From Isochrysis galbana (taxonomy: Eukaryota > Haptophyta > Isochrysidales > Isochrysidaceae), in contig CM030934.1 in assembly GCA_018136815.1 (NCBI GenBank), positions 1,874,695 through 1,938,694 on the forward strand: 64,000 nt of DNA, in the 5' to 3' direction. The notes beneath the pieces are model-generated. The model worked only from the letters and a program-made list of their open reading frames with translations. It was not told the DNA's origin and searched no databases. Positions 21,801 through 29,970 of the stretch are shown one piece after another; position 1 is the first letter of the stretch; the number at the start of each line of letters is the position of its first letter. The position numbers and the translations under genes were made by a program.

Positions 21801-24343
21801 ATCGTTTGGCCGGCACGCGAATTTCGAATGCGTGCAAGCCCCTTCCCGAGACGTGAGACAAATCGCTGCCGTCGCGATGGCTGACGACGCATCACGACAC
21901 CCTTGATTCTGACAGGGCAGCCGCGCAGCATCGCCTCGATGTCGGGCGCGTCACTCTGACAGAGCACCGACTGGAGGCGTAGTGGGACAGGATGGTACGC
22001 GCCACCCCGGATGGTGCGATGGAGCATTCGCAGTTCGGATCGTGATGCGCGCTTGATGCAGTTTAGCATGGTGAGTGTGGCAACAGCCGAGGCCGCCTGG
22101 AGCGCGATGCCTAAGCCGAGGCGGTACGAAATTGGCACCAGCCAGCAGAGGGCGAGACGTGCACCCAGTGCGAGGATGAGTAGGAGGACGACGCCTTTCG
22201 AAAAGATCGGTCCGAAGGGTGCACAGCACGCGTGGCAGCCATCAGAAGCTGCGCCTGCATGCCGTGAACGAAGCCGTATGTTCACCAATAGGAGCAGTGG
22301 GAAGTAGACGAGCACGAGCCCAGAGGCGAGCGTCGCCCCGACGGCTGTCGAAGCCAAGTCGAACTGCGGCAAAGCTGGCACGAGGAAGGGCGCAACTATC
22401 TCCACGGTGTGCGCGAGGGAGCCGCACAAGTCCGCGACGGCAAGCGCGTCCGAGCACCGCACAGCGCGCTTCATTCGTGCAACGGGCGCGCTTCGATGAG
22501 CCTCGCGCAGCGTGGAGTGCGAGCGCGCATGGCTCTCCGCCTGCCGAACCGCCTCAGCAGCGGCACGAATGCGCATGCGCATCGCAAGCAGGCCGAGGAG
22601 CAGCATCGTTAGCATCAAGGGCACCCATGACAGCAGCCAGAGGGGCGGCGAATCCGTTTGCACGAGGCGCGAATATACGAGAGCGTCCCACTCGTGCAGC
22701 ATCGCCGCTCTCATGCGCATGGTGATGAAGGGCAGCGCCGGCACCGAGAACGTGAGCGCGTGCCAGCATATAGCAGCAGCAGGCAGGGCTGCGGTCCGGC
22801 GTGTGAGAGCAAACTCAAGGCAACAGCTAAGCAGCAGCACCTCTGCGACGATGCTGAAGTACCCCCACACGCAATCTGAGGCGACCATCGCTTGTGATGC
22901 CGCATCGACATGTGGATCCAGTATGACCATGAGAGCAGCGGCAAACCACGCGCCGGCGTGGCCGATGGCGGCGAGAGCAAAGACCACCTCCTCCATAGTT
23001 GGCAAGCGCAGCACGTCCACTTCCCGTGGCAGTGGGCCCCACACCTCGATGAGTGGCTTATCAGCCTCATGCTCAACGCTCTCTTCCTCATGCTCCATAC
23101 GCCTTGATGAGGTACGCGCGGACAAGCGCACGCGGCTTAGCCTCTTCAGCGGTGAGGCTGAGCGGCGTGACGAAGGGTGCGAATTCAAGCAGGAGGTGGC
23201 ACTCGCAGGAGTCGCGTCGTCAATCAAGACAGAGGTGGATCCCAGACAGGAGCCCGAGGCGCGCTCACTGCAGCGCGACATGTCTGCTTCGGGCCCGCTG
23301 GACCGAGGCCGCATTGAGTGCCGCCAGCTCTCTACCCAGCGCTGAGGCGACATCGCTGACAAGCTCATACGCGTGGGCGACGGCATGCGCGAGGGCGAGG
23401 GCGGCAAGCTGGAACGGAAGGCTCCGGCACCATTGGGTGCGTCAACATCAACAATGATGCTGCTTGGCACAGCTTTAGTCGAGGAGATGCCTTCTGCGGC
23501 CGAGGGCCGAAGAGCACCCCTTGGTGGCGACGGGACACGGCGCACCTCACTCCGTGTCGGGCCGCCGATGGCCGTGCTGGCCGCATGGACGGCGGCGCCG
23601 ACGCACAATGTGGGCTGCGGTTCGAGCTTTCCATCGAGCGAGGGTGAGGGCGGAGTGGCCGCATCGGCCTTCCCGTTAGCGGTGGAGTCTGCAGGTTGCC
23701 CGCCGAGCCCCCGGAATACGGCCCCGCTTGAGCTGGCACCGCCACCACCATCCCCAAACCAGACCCTCCGAGGAAACTGTCCACTCCCGTCTCCAACGTC
23801 GCTCGCGACCGATGCGCGGATGCTTGAGGGCGACATGCCCTCAGTCAGCCCCAGCCGACTGCTATTGCGCCGAGAGAGCGTTGCCCGCATGCAAGGGGAC
23901 ACCTCCTTCATAGCCGAGCGCTGCGGCGAGCCAGTCAGAAGGTGGGGCGAGCGCGCCGGCTGTGCAGCCGACGAGTGAGGCTCGGCGGCCTCTCTGGGCG
24001 GCTCTAGCCGTTGCACCTGGAGCGCAGCCTCCTGCCTGACTCGCCTGCGCGTGAGTGGCGATGGCAGGTCGAGCAGCCGCTGCGTCTGTATCGGCGGGCG
24101 TCGCTGCGCGACGGACGGAGGGGGAGGAAGAAGGGGAGGAGGAAGGGAAGGGAAGGGAGGGGGAGTGGGAGAGAGAGAGAGAGAGGGAGAGAGAGAAGGA
24201 GAGAGAGAGGGAGAGGAAGCGGAATCGCGGGTGAGCTGGCCCAGCTGGCATGCTGTGGCTGGGTGGGCGCGGGCGAGGCGGAGGAGGAGCTGGTCGCGCT
24301 GGGGCGGGGGGAGAGAGCGGACCCACTCGTCAGTCAAGTCCAT
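15848..24343 (-). CDS. phosphoinositide-specific phospholipase C with N-terminal multi-pass membrane domain
   Basis: PI-PLC cleaves PIP2 to diacylglycerol and IP3. The open frame extends to 24871, but the first 176 codons are CT-repeat translation; I choose the ATG at 24343 (MDLTDEW...), giving about 2831 residues. Domains, counted from there: Ser/Pro-rich region; several hydrophobic segments at about 450-755; PH-like (about 980-1070) and EF-like (about 1165-1205) regions; X box (about 1650-1790) with SHNTYL, EIDCWDGG, THGHA and LSLEMHC; a linker of about 640 residues; a PH-like strand-helix near 2350; Y box (about 2430-2490, LSDNVDPELF ... NGRCGYFLAPP); C2 (about 2500-2760). The His and acidic catalytic positions are present, but the usual Asn of SLENHC is Met. 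Most PLCs are 700-1500 residues and lack membrane spans. No intron is required across 8.5 kb. Confidence 0.88.
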   Translation of the reverse strand: MDLTDEWVRSLPPPQRDQLLLRLARAHPATACQLGQLTRDSASSPSLSPSLSPSLSLSPTPPPFPSLPPPLLPPPPSVAQRRPPIQTQRLLDLPSPLTRRRVRQEAALQVQRLEPPREAAEPHSSAAQPARSPHLLTGSPQRSAMKEVSPCMRATLSRRNSSRLGLTEGMSPSSIRASVASDVGDGSGQFPRRVWFGDGGGGASSSGAVFRGLGGQPADSTANGKADAATPPSPSLDGKLEPQPTLCVGAAVHAASTAIGGPTRSEVRRVPSPPRGALRPSAAEGISSTKAVPSSIIVDVDAPNGAGAFRSSLPPSPSRMPSPTRMSLSAMSPQRWVESWRHSMRPRSSGPEADMSRCSERASGSCLGSTSVLIDDATPASATSCLNSHPSSRRSASPLKRLSRVRLSARTSSRRMEHEEESVEHEADKPLIEVWGPLPREVDVLRLPTMEEVVFALAAIGHAGAWFAAALMVILDPHVDAASQAMVASDCVWGYFSIVAEVLLLSCCLEFALTRRTAALPAAAICWHALTFSVPALPFITMRMRAAMLHEWDALVYSRLVQTDSPPLWLLSWVPLMLTMLLLGLLAMRMRIRAAAEAVRQAESHARSHSTLREAHRSAPVARMKRAVRCSDALAVADLCGSLAHTVEIVAPFLVPALPQFDLASTAVGATLASGLVLVYFPLLLLVNIRLRSRHAGAASDGCHACCAPFGPIFSKGVVLLLILALGARLALCWLVPISYRLGLGIALQAASAVATLTMLNCIKRASRSELRMLHRTIRGGAYHPVPLRLQSVLCQSDAPDIEAMLRGCPVRIKGVVMRRQPSRRQRFVSRLGKGLARIRNSRAGQTIAGFATNALKLLSLARCCCPDASTRFTGALCGGTLAIRRPDSTRVAAAGGGTIRRSSPPTKPSCCGPIVSAPWSFSWRGSHQTHASHSPASPSILGGARVAARVLLHRLSRRVRGTVSSLTAADVDEWCVSTTTMHAAQIQLSPDFSCILISLHAGRHSGSSRGLYRGHELMPMRLESAAAVSNVAYAPGTISITMRQVGPTPSVVTTIRFAKVADAKPWLALGKLLTAPPEALPRRWRTFYFRAFSASCAAPALGLAVPSELNAFLRRINIDPHVALSHGAHTGGRALDVHSAEPLPSHATFARVCALLQPIVTCHYLEQELRALGRQGGTNADLLDMSSGGITREVFLRLMRALRRPGPADVRKDIEPSERRRRPETAADDEDDADSLHERSQALGAAERPSIRARIGQDIRGMGPSSSSWSVLRKRRAPGAATGTASADPQDASRPADNAWACFGLDETEILKIMSKRDVGDAGHSPSPIKQRAPRPATWTKESTATAPADAQSDTPSDKLSENRSSGSIVFRGNSQCASSALDTCDLSAAGHAAESCCTDLDTVSQPARCDPRDADPELALVAKAPRPRDPPSGGLPLWRNFCAGSALSNASLRTIIYRGSSPRPSRAPSSGNLIESANRCRPSRATTEEAPKSSIWTKARVGVASVDGLSTGVGAMRKGRDEAAVHGMAAASVFGAVTVMQSICSRLRGSNHGAEDNAHGMASRPLSRDGSSDALSRRPSISNVVASVGRTRSLNPEAETEAKAAFRAHASRVRGTLRISHDELLGVLANPEHNNAVHPREARVWQDMKQPLSHYLIFSSHNTYLIGEQVMGVSMATAYSRAIEMGCRCVEIDCWDGGWSDAYEPIVTHGHAACTTIKAREAILAIAECYEALPPAVRTPLILSLEMHCTLPQQVKLAAMFKEIFGPALVLPGAGPLRSPSELMGRVMLKGRVLAANHPAFVASCFAGPSDPAATQPQIALPMRSHSELTEVSREVPAFSREPTLSREPTLSREPTLSREPTLSREPTIILREPTISRQHTAGSSPHDASSARRVPSYSYLSSRDSLDSNPRNSPEGLLLPRRPPAAPSRSLSSLARAMRGGSVDSLVSQESIRDSVASGWSNVPRGDGSSTCCGEGSQAILDGSALGTIDRALASTRDSLLSEAPAIRSTSTVALEPSTSSPSDRRSPQKQRNSCGALAPVEDSSGVSLDTLKVGMVARVRRGSRECVGELSKTVSLYTSASATSSTGAQTRPAAAGARRSRRIGGGGARRTNEEGQPLKSTNRRQSCAGKALSYLTGGGSGNTGTVKTRGVLTVCAQGTPGQASPPVAGSLVGRVALAQLRAFDGARPQLWLVSQPPGRAAVSTSIGVLDPLPPSALSIQTENILEGELADVEESTSAPSRPGEQRDGGVSPDASDAFEEAAAFSSAQMRLEVSLATQTVDGSSLFNVVYIGDAIQESDGVGTGVAGVPAGAAAVAGGGELQRLLDFGSRTCTLEAASPEDAASWVRIINDELWKSDAHFKELERMHRVSPELSAITALASRKLAALPGHPWQPTQMCSVDERAAERLLREVNHDQLVASNKERLCRVYPKATRVLSDNVDPELFAMLSAAGFQMIALNLQTQDEATAYASALFSQNGRCGYFLAPPRSEHGLVLRVSLISAIHVPRAGEGRIAEPPPRWHGYVPRLDTKLEAPSATSDPTDVYVTMQVMGPGFCCALHTMSGVMGGGSAVSSSRYDTSPAALRDGSGPPSACSGVRGVRVDADALRPLQRHIWRSSTVLGNGFNAQWGVEGARRPRAASASEQKARPCEDAHVLASRPELTVLRVCIWSASSVRLGAAGGNPPREWHEPSTLPSVKEAGQASDVLLATAAVPLLSLRGGLRAFYMTHPRGGEPIDLCSILCHIGIDEATDVPFDSLDGDGAAPTISRPRGRARQALPLPGNLVRRLMRRASTTSVISAPPARAADDGRASYEDEPGLQSLMQSSLI
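18735..18830 (-). repeat. in-frame tandem repeat (SREPTL) in the PLC X-Y linker
   Basis: An 18-bp unit, GCTGAGGGTTGGCTCRCG on the plus strand, is repeated about five times and encodes successive SREPTL hexapeptides at about residues 1838-1870. Ser/Arg/Pro composition in a linker suggests a phosphorylation-rich disordered segment. Confidence 0.85.
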
Positions 24344-24660
24344 ACGGAACTGGGGGAAGGGGGAGGGAAGGAGGGAAGGGGGAGGGAGAGGGGAGGCGGC
24401 GCCCCTCCCCCCTGTGGGGCGCAAGAGAGGGAGAGGAAGCGGGAGGAGAGCGAGGAGGGGGTGCGGTGGGGGGGGGGGGGGCAAGGTAGAGAGAAGAGAG
24501 GCGGGGGAGAGAGAGAAGAGGGAGGGCTGAAGCGGGGGGGGGGGCGAGAGAGTGGGAGAGAGACTGTGATGGGAGTCAGAGAGAGGAGAGAAGGAGAGGC
24601 ACAGACAGGGGAAGGGAGAGGCGGAGAGAGAGGAAGAAATCGTAGGAGGATAGAAGAAAC

Positions 24661-24705
<45 letters not shown>

Positions 24706-24900
24706 GAGGAGGGAACATCTTCAAGACGGGAGAGACGGGAAGGAGAGCGAGAAGGACAGATTTCTTCGTCCAGAGTACTCGTAGATATCTGCACAGGAGG
24801 AGAGAGAGAGGCTGGCCTCCTCTCTTGAGCGAGGAGAGGAGAGAGCGAGAGAGAGCAGCAGCAGCGTGCAAGAAAGAAAGAATACGTATAAGAAGCCTTC
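24120..24900. repeat. GA-rich (CT on the PLC sense strand) tracts at the PLC 5' end
   Basis: Dense (GA)n and G-run sequence across the presumed promoter, 5' UTR and early codons of the PLC gene. It is open on the minus strand for 500 bp but encodes only Ser/Leu/Pro runs, which is why the downstream ATG was preferred. Confidence 0.7.
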
Positions 24901-25399
24901 CTACCTTGCAGAAGAAGAAGAGAAGAGAGAACAGAACTCTCGTACTCCGTAGAGAAGTATTCTAGTGGGAGTCCACTACCTAAAAGGGGGGGGGGGAGGG
25001 GGAGGCAACTCCCACGAAACAAGAGAGAGGCAAACGAGAGAGGGAGAGAGACCAGGGAGTACCAGGGGGAGAAGTAAGAAATAAGACGATGGAGATATAA
25101 AACCCCCCTCCTCGATCTCTGCAACAAGTGCGCGTCGGCGGGCCACGGGGGGGAGGGCACCACGGGGGCAGCGGAGACCTCCGTCTTTGGAGAGGGAGGA
25201 GGAAAAAGGGGAAAGAGAGGAAGGGAAGAAGGGAAGAGAGAGGGCGAGTGTGGGAGAGAGAGAGAGGGAGAGAGAGAGCTCTACTGTAAAGTATGTTTGC
25301 CCCTCTTGGAGAGAAATGAAACGATCGGACCGTTGCCCTGGCCCTCTCGGGCTCCTCGTCTCCTCCCTTCTCTTCCTAACTAAAAATGGAACGGTTGCA
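24901..25399. other. purine-rich intergenic stretch
   Basis: No gene is recognised. G- and GA-rich tracts continue (25190-25290). ORFs on both strands are low complexity. Confidence 0.5.
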
Positions 25400-25690
25400 C
25401 ACGGTGGGGGGTGGGGTGGGGGGGGGGTGGGGGGGGGGGGGGGCGGAGGCACGGCGGCACCCACCGCACAGCGCATGGCACCCTAGATGGGAAATACGGT
25501 GCAGGGGCCTGCAAATACAGCCAAATACATATGTATTTGGCCTCCGGCCAAATACATTTCAAATACATTCGAGGCCTACTACCCAGGACACGCTTCAAAT
25601 ACAGCCAAATACATATGTATTTGGTCTTAGGCGGCTTGCCTTCATTTGGTCTCCTTTCCCTCAGGGTTTCTTCCCCTCCCTGTGGGGACT
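25400..25690. repeat. poly-G plus CCAAATACATATGTATTTGG palindrome repeat
   Basis: A G-run, then GAAATACGGTGCAGGGGCC, then two copies of the perfect palindrome CCAAATACATATGTATTTGG (25523-25542 and about 25604-25623), then the CATTTGGTCTCC motif. The first part recurs in reverse at 53060-53110, next to a C-run, so this is a dispersed repeat family. Confidence 0.65.
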
Positions 25691-26058
25691 CTCACCCTAC
25701 CATGAGCCCCCCCGCGAGCACCCCCAAGGAGAGGCCCAGGAGCACCCCGTACGCGACCAGAACGGCGTCGCCTTGGCTCGGTATGAGGGCGCGCCCCGAG
25801 AGGGCCTCCTTCGACAAGGATTCATTGTGGTGACGTTGGTGAACATCTCGAGGAGACGAGGAGAAAAATAAGTCGTTAGAGCTAGCATTCTCGGAGCTCT
25901 TCCCGGTCCTCCCACCGAGTTTCACTCCTGGACATGCCTCTTTGAATTTACGAGAGAAGAAAGCGCGCGCGCGCCGCCGCGCGCATTCTGTCAGATTGAC
26001 CCCTCGCGCGAGCGGTGGGAGGGGGGAAGCGCGCGCACGCGCGCAGTGGGGGGAGGGA

Positions 26059-26889
26059 ATGACGTGCGCTACCGGGCAGCCCTTCGCGGTGCGCGCGCGC
26101 GGCCTCGCCTTCACGCAGTGCCTCCACGAGGGCGCCGACACCATCGGCGACTACGTGCGCAAGCACGGGCGATGGACGGGCTGCGACACCCTCGCGAGCA
26201 CGTGGGAGAGGCCGGAGGTCGCGGCGGGCGGCGGCGTCTTCGTCGACGTCGGCGCCAACATCGGCAGCTGCACGCTCCTCATGCTCGCCCTCGGCGCCAC
26301 GGTGCACGCCTTCGAGCCCGTGCCCGACAACGTCCGGCTGCTCAACGCGTCCGTCCGCGCCAACCCCGGCTTCGCCGACCGCGTCGTCGTCAAGCAGCTC
26401 GCACTCGGCGCGCGCCCGCAGCGCGCGGCCTCGCTCTTCGTGCAGGCGCGCAACTCGGGCAACGCCGTGCTCCACGTGCCCGTGCCCGACCGCGCGACCG
26501 ACCAGATGCACGCGCCGATCCGCGTCGAGGTGAGCACGGCCGACGCCGAGCTCGCCGCCGTCCGGCGGGTGCGGCTCATGAAGCTCGACGTGCAGGGGAG
26601 CGAGCTGAGCGTCCTCCGCGGCGCGCGGCGCACCCTCCGGCGCACCGCCGCCCTCTCCTTCGAGGTCGCGCACCGCCACCTGGCCGCGCACAACGCCTCC
26701 GCCCAGCTGCTCGCGGCCGAGGTGGCCGCCGCCGGCTTCCGCCTACATTCTCCCGCCCCCTTCTCTCCAACTCCCGGCCGAAGCAGCGCGCGCGGCCTCC
26801 CCGGAACCAGCTTCTCCGATAAAGAGGGAACTGGGAAAGGGGGAGGGGGTTGTCAGGGGTTAAGGTTGGGTAGTAGGGAGGTACACTAG
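26059..26889 (+). CDS. FkbM-family (Methyltransf_21) SAM-dependent methyltransferase
   Basis: FkbM-type enzymes methylate hydroxyl groups on sugars, lipids or small molecules; the substrate here cannot be predicted. The first in-frame ATG is 26059, giving 276 residues. SAM-binding motif I is VFVDVGANIGSCT (60-72), followed by the acidic FEPVPDN (about 87-93), and the family hallmark KLDVQGSELSVLRGA occurs further on. The expected C-terminal strand seems to end around GFRLHS. The following Ser/Gly-rich tail (SPTPGRSS ... GKGGGGC) does not look like the family and may be intron or 3' sequence, so the 3' end is uncertain. Base composition is distinctly more GC-rich than its surroundings. Confidence 0.8.
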   Translation: MTCATGQPFAVRARGLAFTQCLHEGADTIGDYVRKHGRWTGCDTLASTWERPEVAAGGGVFVDVGANIGSCTLLMLALGATVHAFEPVPDNVRLLNASVRANPGFADRVVVKQLALGARPQRAASLFVQARNSGNAVLHVPVPDRATDQMHAPIRVEVSTADAELAAVRRVRLMKLDVQGSELSVLRGARRTLRRTAALSFEVAHRHLAAHNASAQLLAAEVAAAGFRLHSPAPFSPTPGRSSARGLPGTSFSDKEGTGKGGGGCQGLRLGSREVH

Positions 26890-27039
26890 CACACTGCCTC
26901 ACGCCGCACGCGTAGCGGTGAATTTTAAGAAGATTTTTTTTTAACTGCCCATCTTTTGTCTCTTTCTCCTCCGTGTGCGTGCGAGACTAACGTTACGTGC
27001 GAAACTAACGTTACGTGCGAGACCTGAGTTTGTCATGGA

Positions 27040-27112
27040 GGCGCTCGCAATGTTGGGTGGGCCCGTGATTGCGGGGGGCGCAATGTTGGGTGGGCCCGTG
27101 ATTGCGGGGGCC
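27040..27112. repeat. 36-bp tandem duplication
   Basis: GCAATGTTGGGTGGGCCCGT followed by GATTGCGGGGG occurs twice in a row. The phrase CTAACGTTACGTGCGA is also duplicated just upstream (26988-27020). Confidence 0.75.
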
Positions 27113-27156
27113 GTAGAGCGTTTTTCTGACTCACGATCGCGTCCCTCATGCCCGAG

Positions 27157-27258
27157 GGGGTCGGCTCGACCTTCGAGGGGGTCGGCTCGACCTTCGAGGG
27201 GGTCGGCTCGACCTTCGAGGGGGTCGGCTCGACCTTCGAGGGGGTCGGCTCGACCTTG
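27157..27258. repeat. 21-bp minisatellite, five units
   Basis: Unit GGTCGGCTCGACCTTCGAGG plus one G, repeated five times almost perfectly. The units are contiguous with no spacer sequence, so this is a minisatellite. Each unit contains the partial palindrome GGTCGGCTCGACC. Confidence 0.85.
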
Positions 27259-27259
27259 T

Positions 27260-27904
27260 GTCTCCGTTTCCACCATGCGGGGTCGGACCGGGCGGACCGG
27301 TCATCGGTGACATCAGCTTGTCCCATTGGGTTTCTTACGTATCGGCGGATTCTTGGGGTCTCCCCGACAAGCCCCCCTCTCTGCCACCCCTCCGGTATGT
27401 ATTAAAAAATAAGTGTTGAACCACGAGCCACGCGCGGCGCGCCGAAGCCGAAGCTCTGTTGGCGCTCCCCTGCTGCGCGTACATAGTACATAGGAGCTTT
27501 CTTGCTCATTCGGTTTCTTGTTCATGACCGGTCGGTGCCCTTTCGCTCTATGTAGGTTTCTTAGCATACGGACGGTCAATTTCCTTGTACACTGTCCTTA
27601 ATGGGGTGGTTTCTTACTTAATGATGCACCCCTACTGTAGAATAAAGACCTATATCTTTGATCTCTGCATTCACTGATGCTCTACCGTGCTAACGTGCCA
27701 ATTACACCCAAGACCACACGCACAAGATACACGGGCACACAAGGCCGCACAAGCACAAGAGCACATCACAGATCACAGCTAGCGCACTTCAGTCCACAAT
27801 CCGCTGATTGTATCGACTCATCAATGACGCTTGCAGATTGTCGGCGAGCACACATTAGCCTGCTGGTCACCATACATGACGCGGAGCAACGAAAACACAC
27901 ACGT
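27260..27904. other. intergenic, nothing recognised
   Basis: No gene, RNA or repeat of note. AATAAA occurs at 27641. Confidence 0.4.
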
Positions 27905-29002
27905 TCACACGAGGCAGAATTGGGTGAAATGGCAAATACAATGCGTGCGGCCGATGTCCATGCGGGGAATGCCTTGCCGTTGGTGCGCCACCACGCCGAG
28001 AATTCCATGGGAGAAATCGTCGACTTCGAGCGTGTTGATTGCCGCGTGGCTGGCCGCGACCAAGTAGGCAGGCAGCTGAGCCTTCAGAGCGTCGAGGTCA
28101 ATGCCCCCCTCATCCTCAGGCATGCTTATGGGCGTGATCACAGACAAGGCATCTATCGAAGCCGGTGTTGTGAGAGGAGGCTGGGGCTGGGCCTTGGCCT
28201 CCCCTGCCTCTTCGTGGTTGTCTGACTCGGGAGTAGCTGGACGGGAAACAACGGGGTCGGAAGAAACTTCACTAGATTCCCTCCCCCTCTCATAACGATG
28301 AAGAGCCGACCACGGCTCGTATGCGGTAGCCTCAGTCGAGCTAAGGGAAGGCCGGTCCGATAGGCTGCGCCGCGCGCAAGCGAGTAGCTCCAACGCGGAC
28401 AGTTTCTTCGTCGATGGCTGGTCTCCCTGTTGGCTCAAATGTCGAAGAAGAACAGGCATCCAATGGGTCGCCATCGCTCCAGCTACACCGACGTAGGTGC
28501 GGCCGCGAAGAGCGCCACGGTGCGGTGAAGGAGAGAGGTTAGCCATGGCCGACTCACGGCCATCCACGACGCAGGTTGGCTGGAGAGGCGGCAGCCCTTT
28601 GGTGAGGTACAACCCGGTGGCTTTCTGGTGTCCAGTGCCGTGCTCCCAGGGTTGGACGAATTGGGTCGGGGTCAACCCCCCGACTAAACGGCGAGCTTCC
28701 GCATGCATCCGAGGTTTCTCAACCGCTACAAACGGAGCACTGGCGGAGGCCATTGACTTGAAGACGCGGGCGGCCGACTCAAGAGCGGCACGACGTCCGG
28801 GTTCTTGGGAGAGCCATTGACTGCTGACGGCACGGGCTTGTTCGTACGGGCTCAGGTAGCGCTGGCAGAGGTTGACGCACGAAAGGATGGGCAGGAATAC
28901 AACATGCCAGGACGAAGCAAATTTCCGCCCGAGACCACCACCTGACAGAGTTGAAGCCTCTTCGTCGCAGAACCGGGTAAAAAATCTCTCTACAAACCCC
29001 AA
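27905..29002 (-). pseudogene. internally deleted Gypsy copy: Gag C-terminus fused to the methyltransferase-like domain
   Basis: A 365-codon minus-strand open frame without an ATG. It holds the gag segment SCVNLCQRYLSPYEQARA joined directly to VSSQWLSQEPGRR of the methyltransferase-like domain, then the rest of that domain, nearly identical to the complete element at 33689-51099. Relative to that element about 3.2 kb is missing, including the SAM-binding motif and the PPC motif, so it cannot be an active methyltransferase. After SRPATPESDNHE the sequence differs from the complete element, so this is a sister lineage or a further rearrangement. Confidence 0.8.
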
Positions 29003-29970
29003 ACACCACTATCTTACGCACACTCACAGTAACACGTAGAACACTAACGTAAACAGAGCGGGCGCGTGAGGGAGGGGGAAAAGGGGGGGAAAGAGAAAAA
29101 AGAAGAGAGGGGCCCCGTCGCCTCTCCTCACCTGAAGAGAGGGACCTCACGGGACTTAGAAAGTAAATACAGGAGAGCAGGAGAGGACAGAGGGACATCC
29201 GTGACAGCGCTGTATGTGCAAACGCTGCTCGCTTTTACGTTACACATATTCCCTGTAACATTATGTGTTATAACAGTATTATTGTATGCCACGACACTTG
29301 CTCACTCGTTGCTGCCTCAACTTGGAACTTGGAATCCCACACCCACACCAGCACCCTCAACATCCACCTTGGGGTGCCTAATGGCCACCTAGCGCACCGC
29401 CTTCGCCGTTTTTTCACCTGATGCACCTGCATGGCAGCTTCACCCATATTCCCAGCATATTTATATTCCAAACTGCAAAATTTTCTCATTGCCTCTGAGT
29501 GCTAGGCTCCAATTGCACCCTTGGGCGCTCAAATACAGGGCACACTAACGGTAACGATATCGAACCAAACAAGACACAAGACATCCTGTGATAACCACCC
29601 ACCAGACCTCTCCGCCTTCCTCCCTTCCCATCCGTGGAGTTTGTTGCACCCAATGTCCGGCCGTACTTCACCTTCAGCAAGACACGATTTGACGTCGTCA
29701 CGACTGCCTCAGCTCCCCACCAGGGTGTTGATTTTCCTCCTATAGCCACGAAGCACCAAGGAAGGGAGGAAGTCGCCGAACAACTCGTCATCTCTCCGAT
29801 TCCATTCCCATCCCTCCCCTGTCTTGAATGTGGTATACAGGACACCGCAGCTCCAATTGTCTCACAAAACATCACGCTCGCATGCACGCGAGGTTCGGGC
29901 CAAACCTTTTAATCCGGAAGGCTCGCCCACCCTCACGCCTTGGTGAGCCCTTCGAGCGGGCGGCGCGCGG
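29003..29970. other. intergenic, nothing recognised
   Basis: Contains small ORFs only (e.g. 29634-29912, with a CLECGIQDT phrase) that match no family I can name. Confidence 0.4.

Noticed and set aside
24344..24871. N-terminal 176-codon extension of the PLC frame
   Set aside because: The first codon is TTG and the sequence is CT-repeat translation (SLSLSL, PPPP); the first sensible ATG with complex sequence is 24343.
25948..26822. Overlapping ORFs of 180-258 codons on both strands at the FkbM gene
   Set aside because: Shadow frames caused by very high GC; only the frame from 26059 has family motifs.
27157..27258. CRISPR-like array
   Set aside because: Units are contiguous with no unique spacers, and the genome is eukaryotic.
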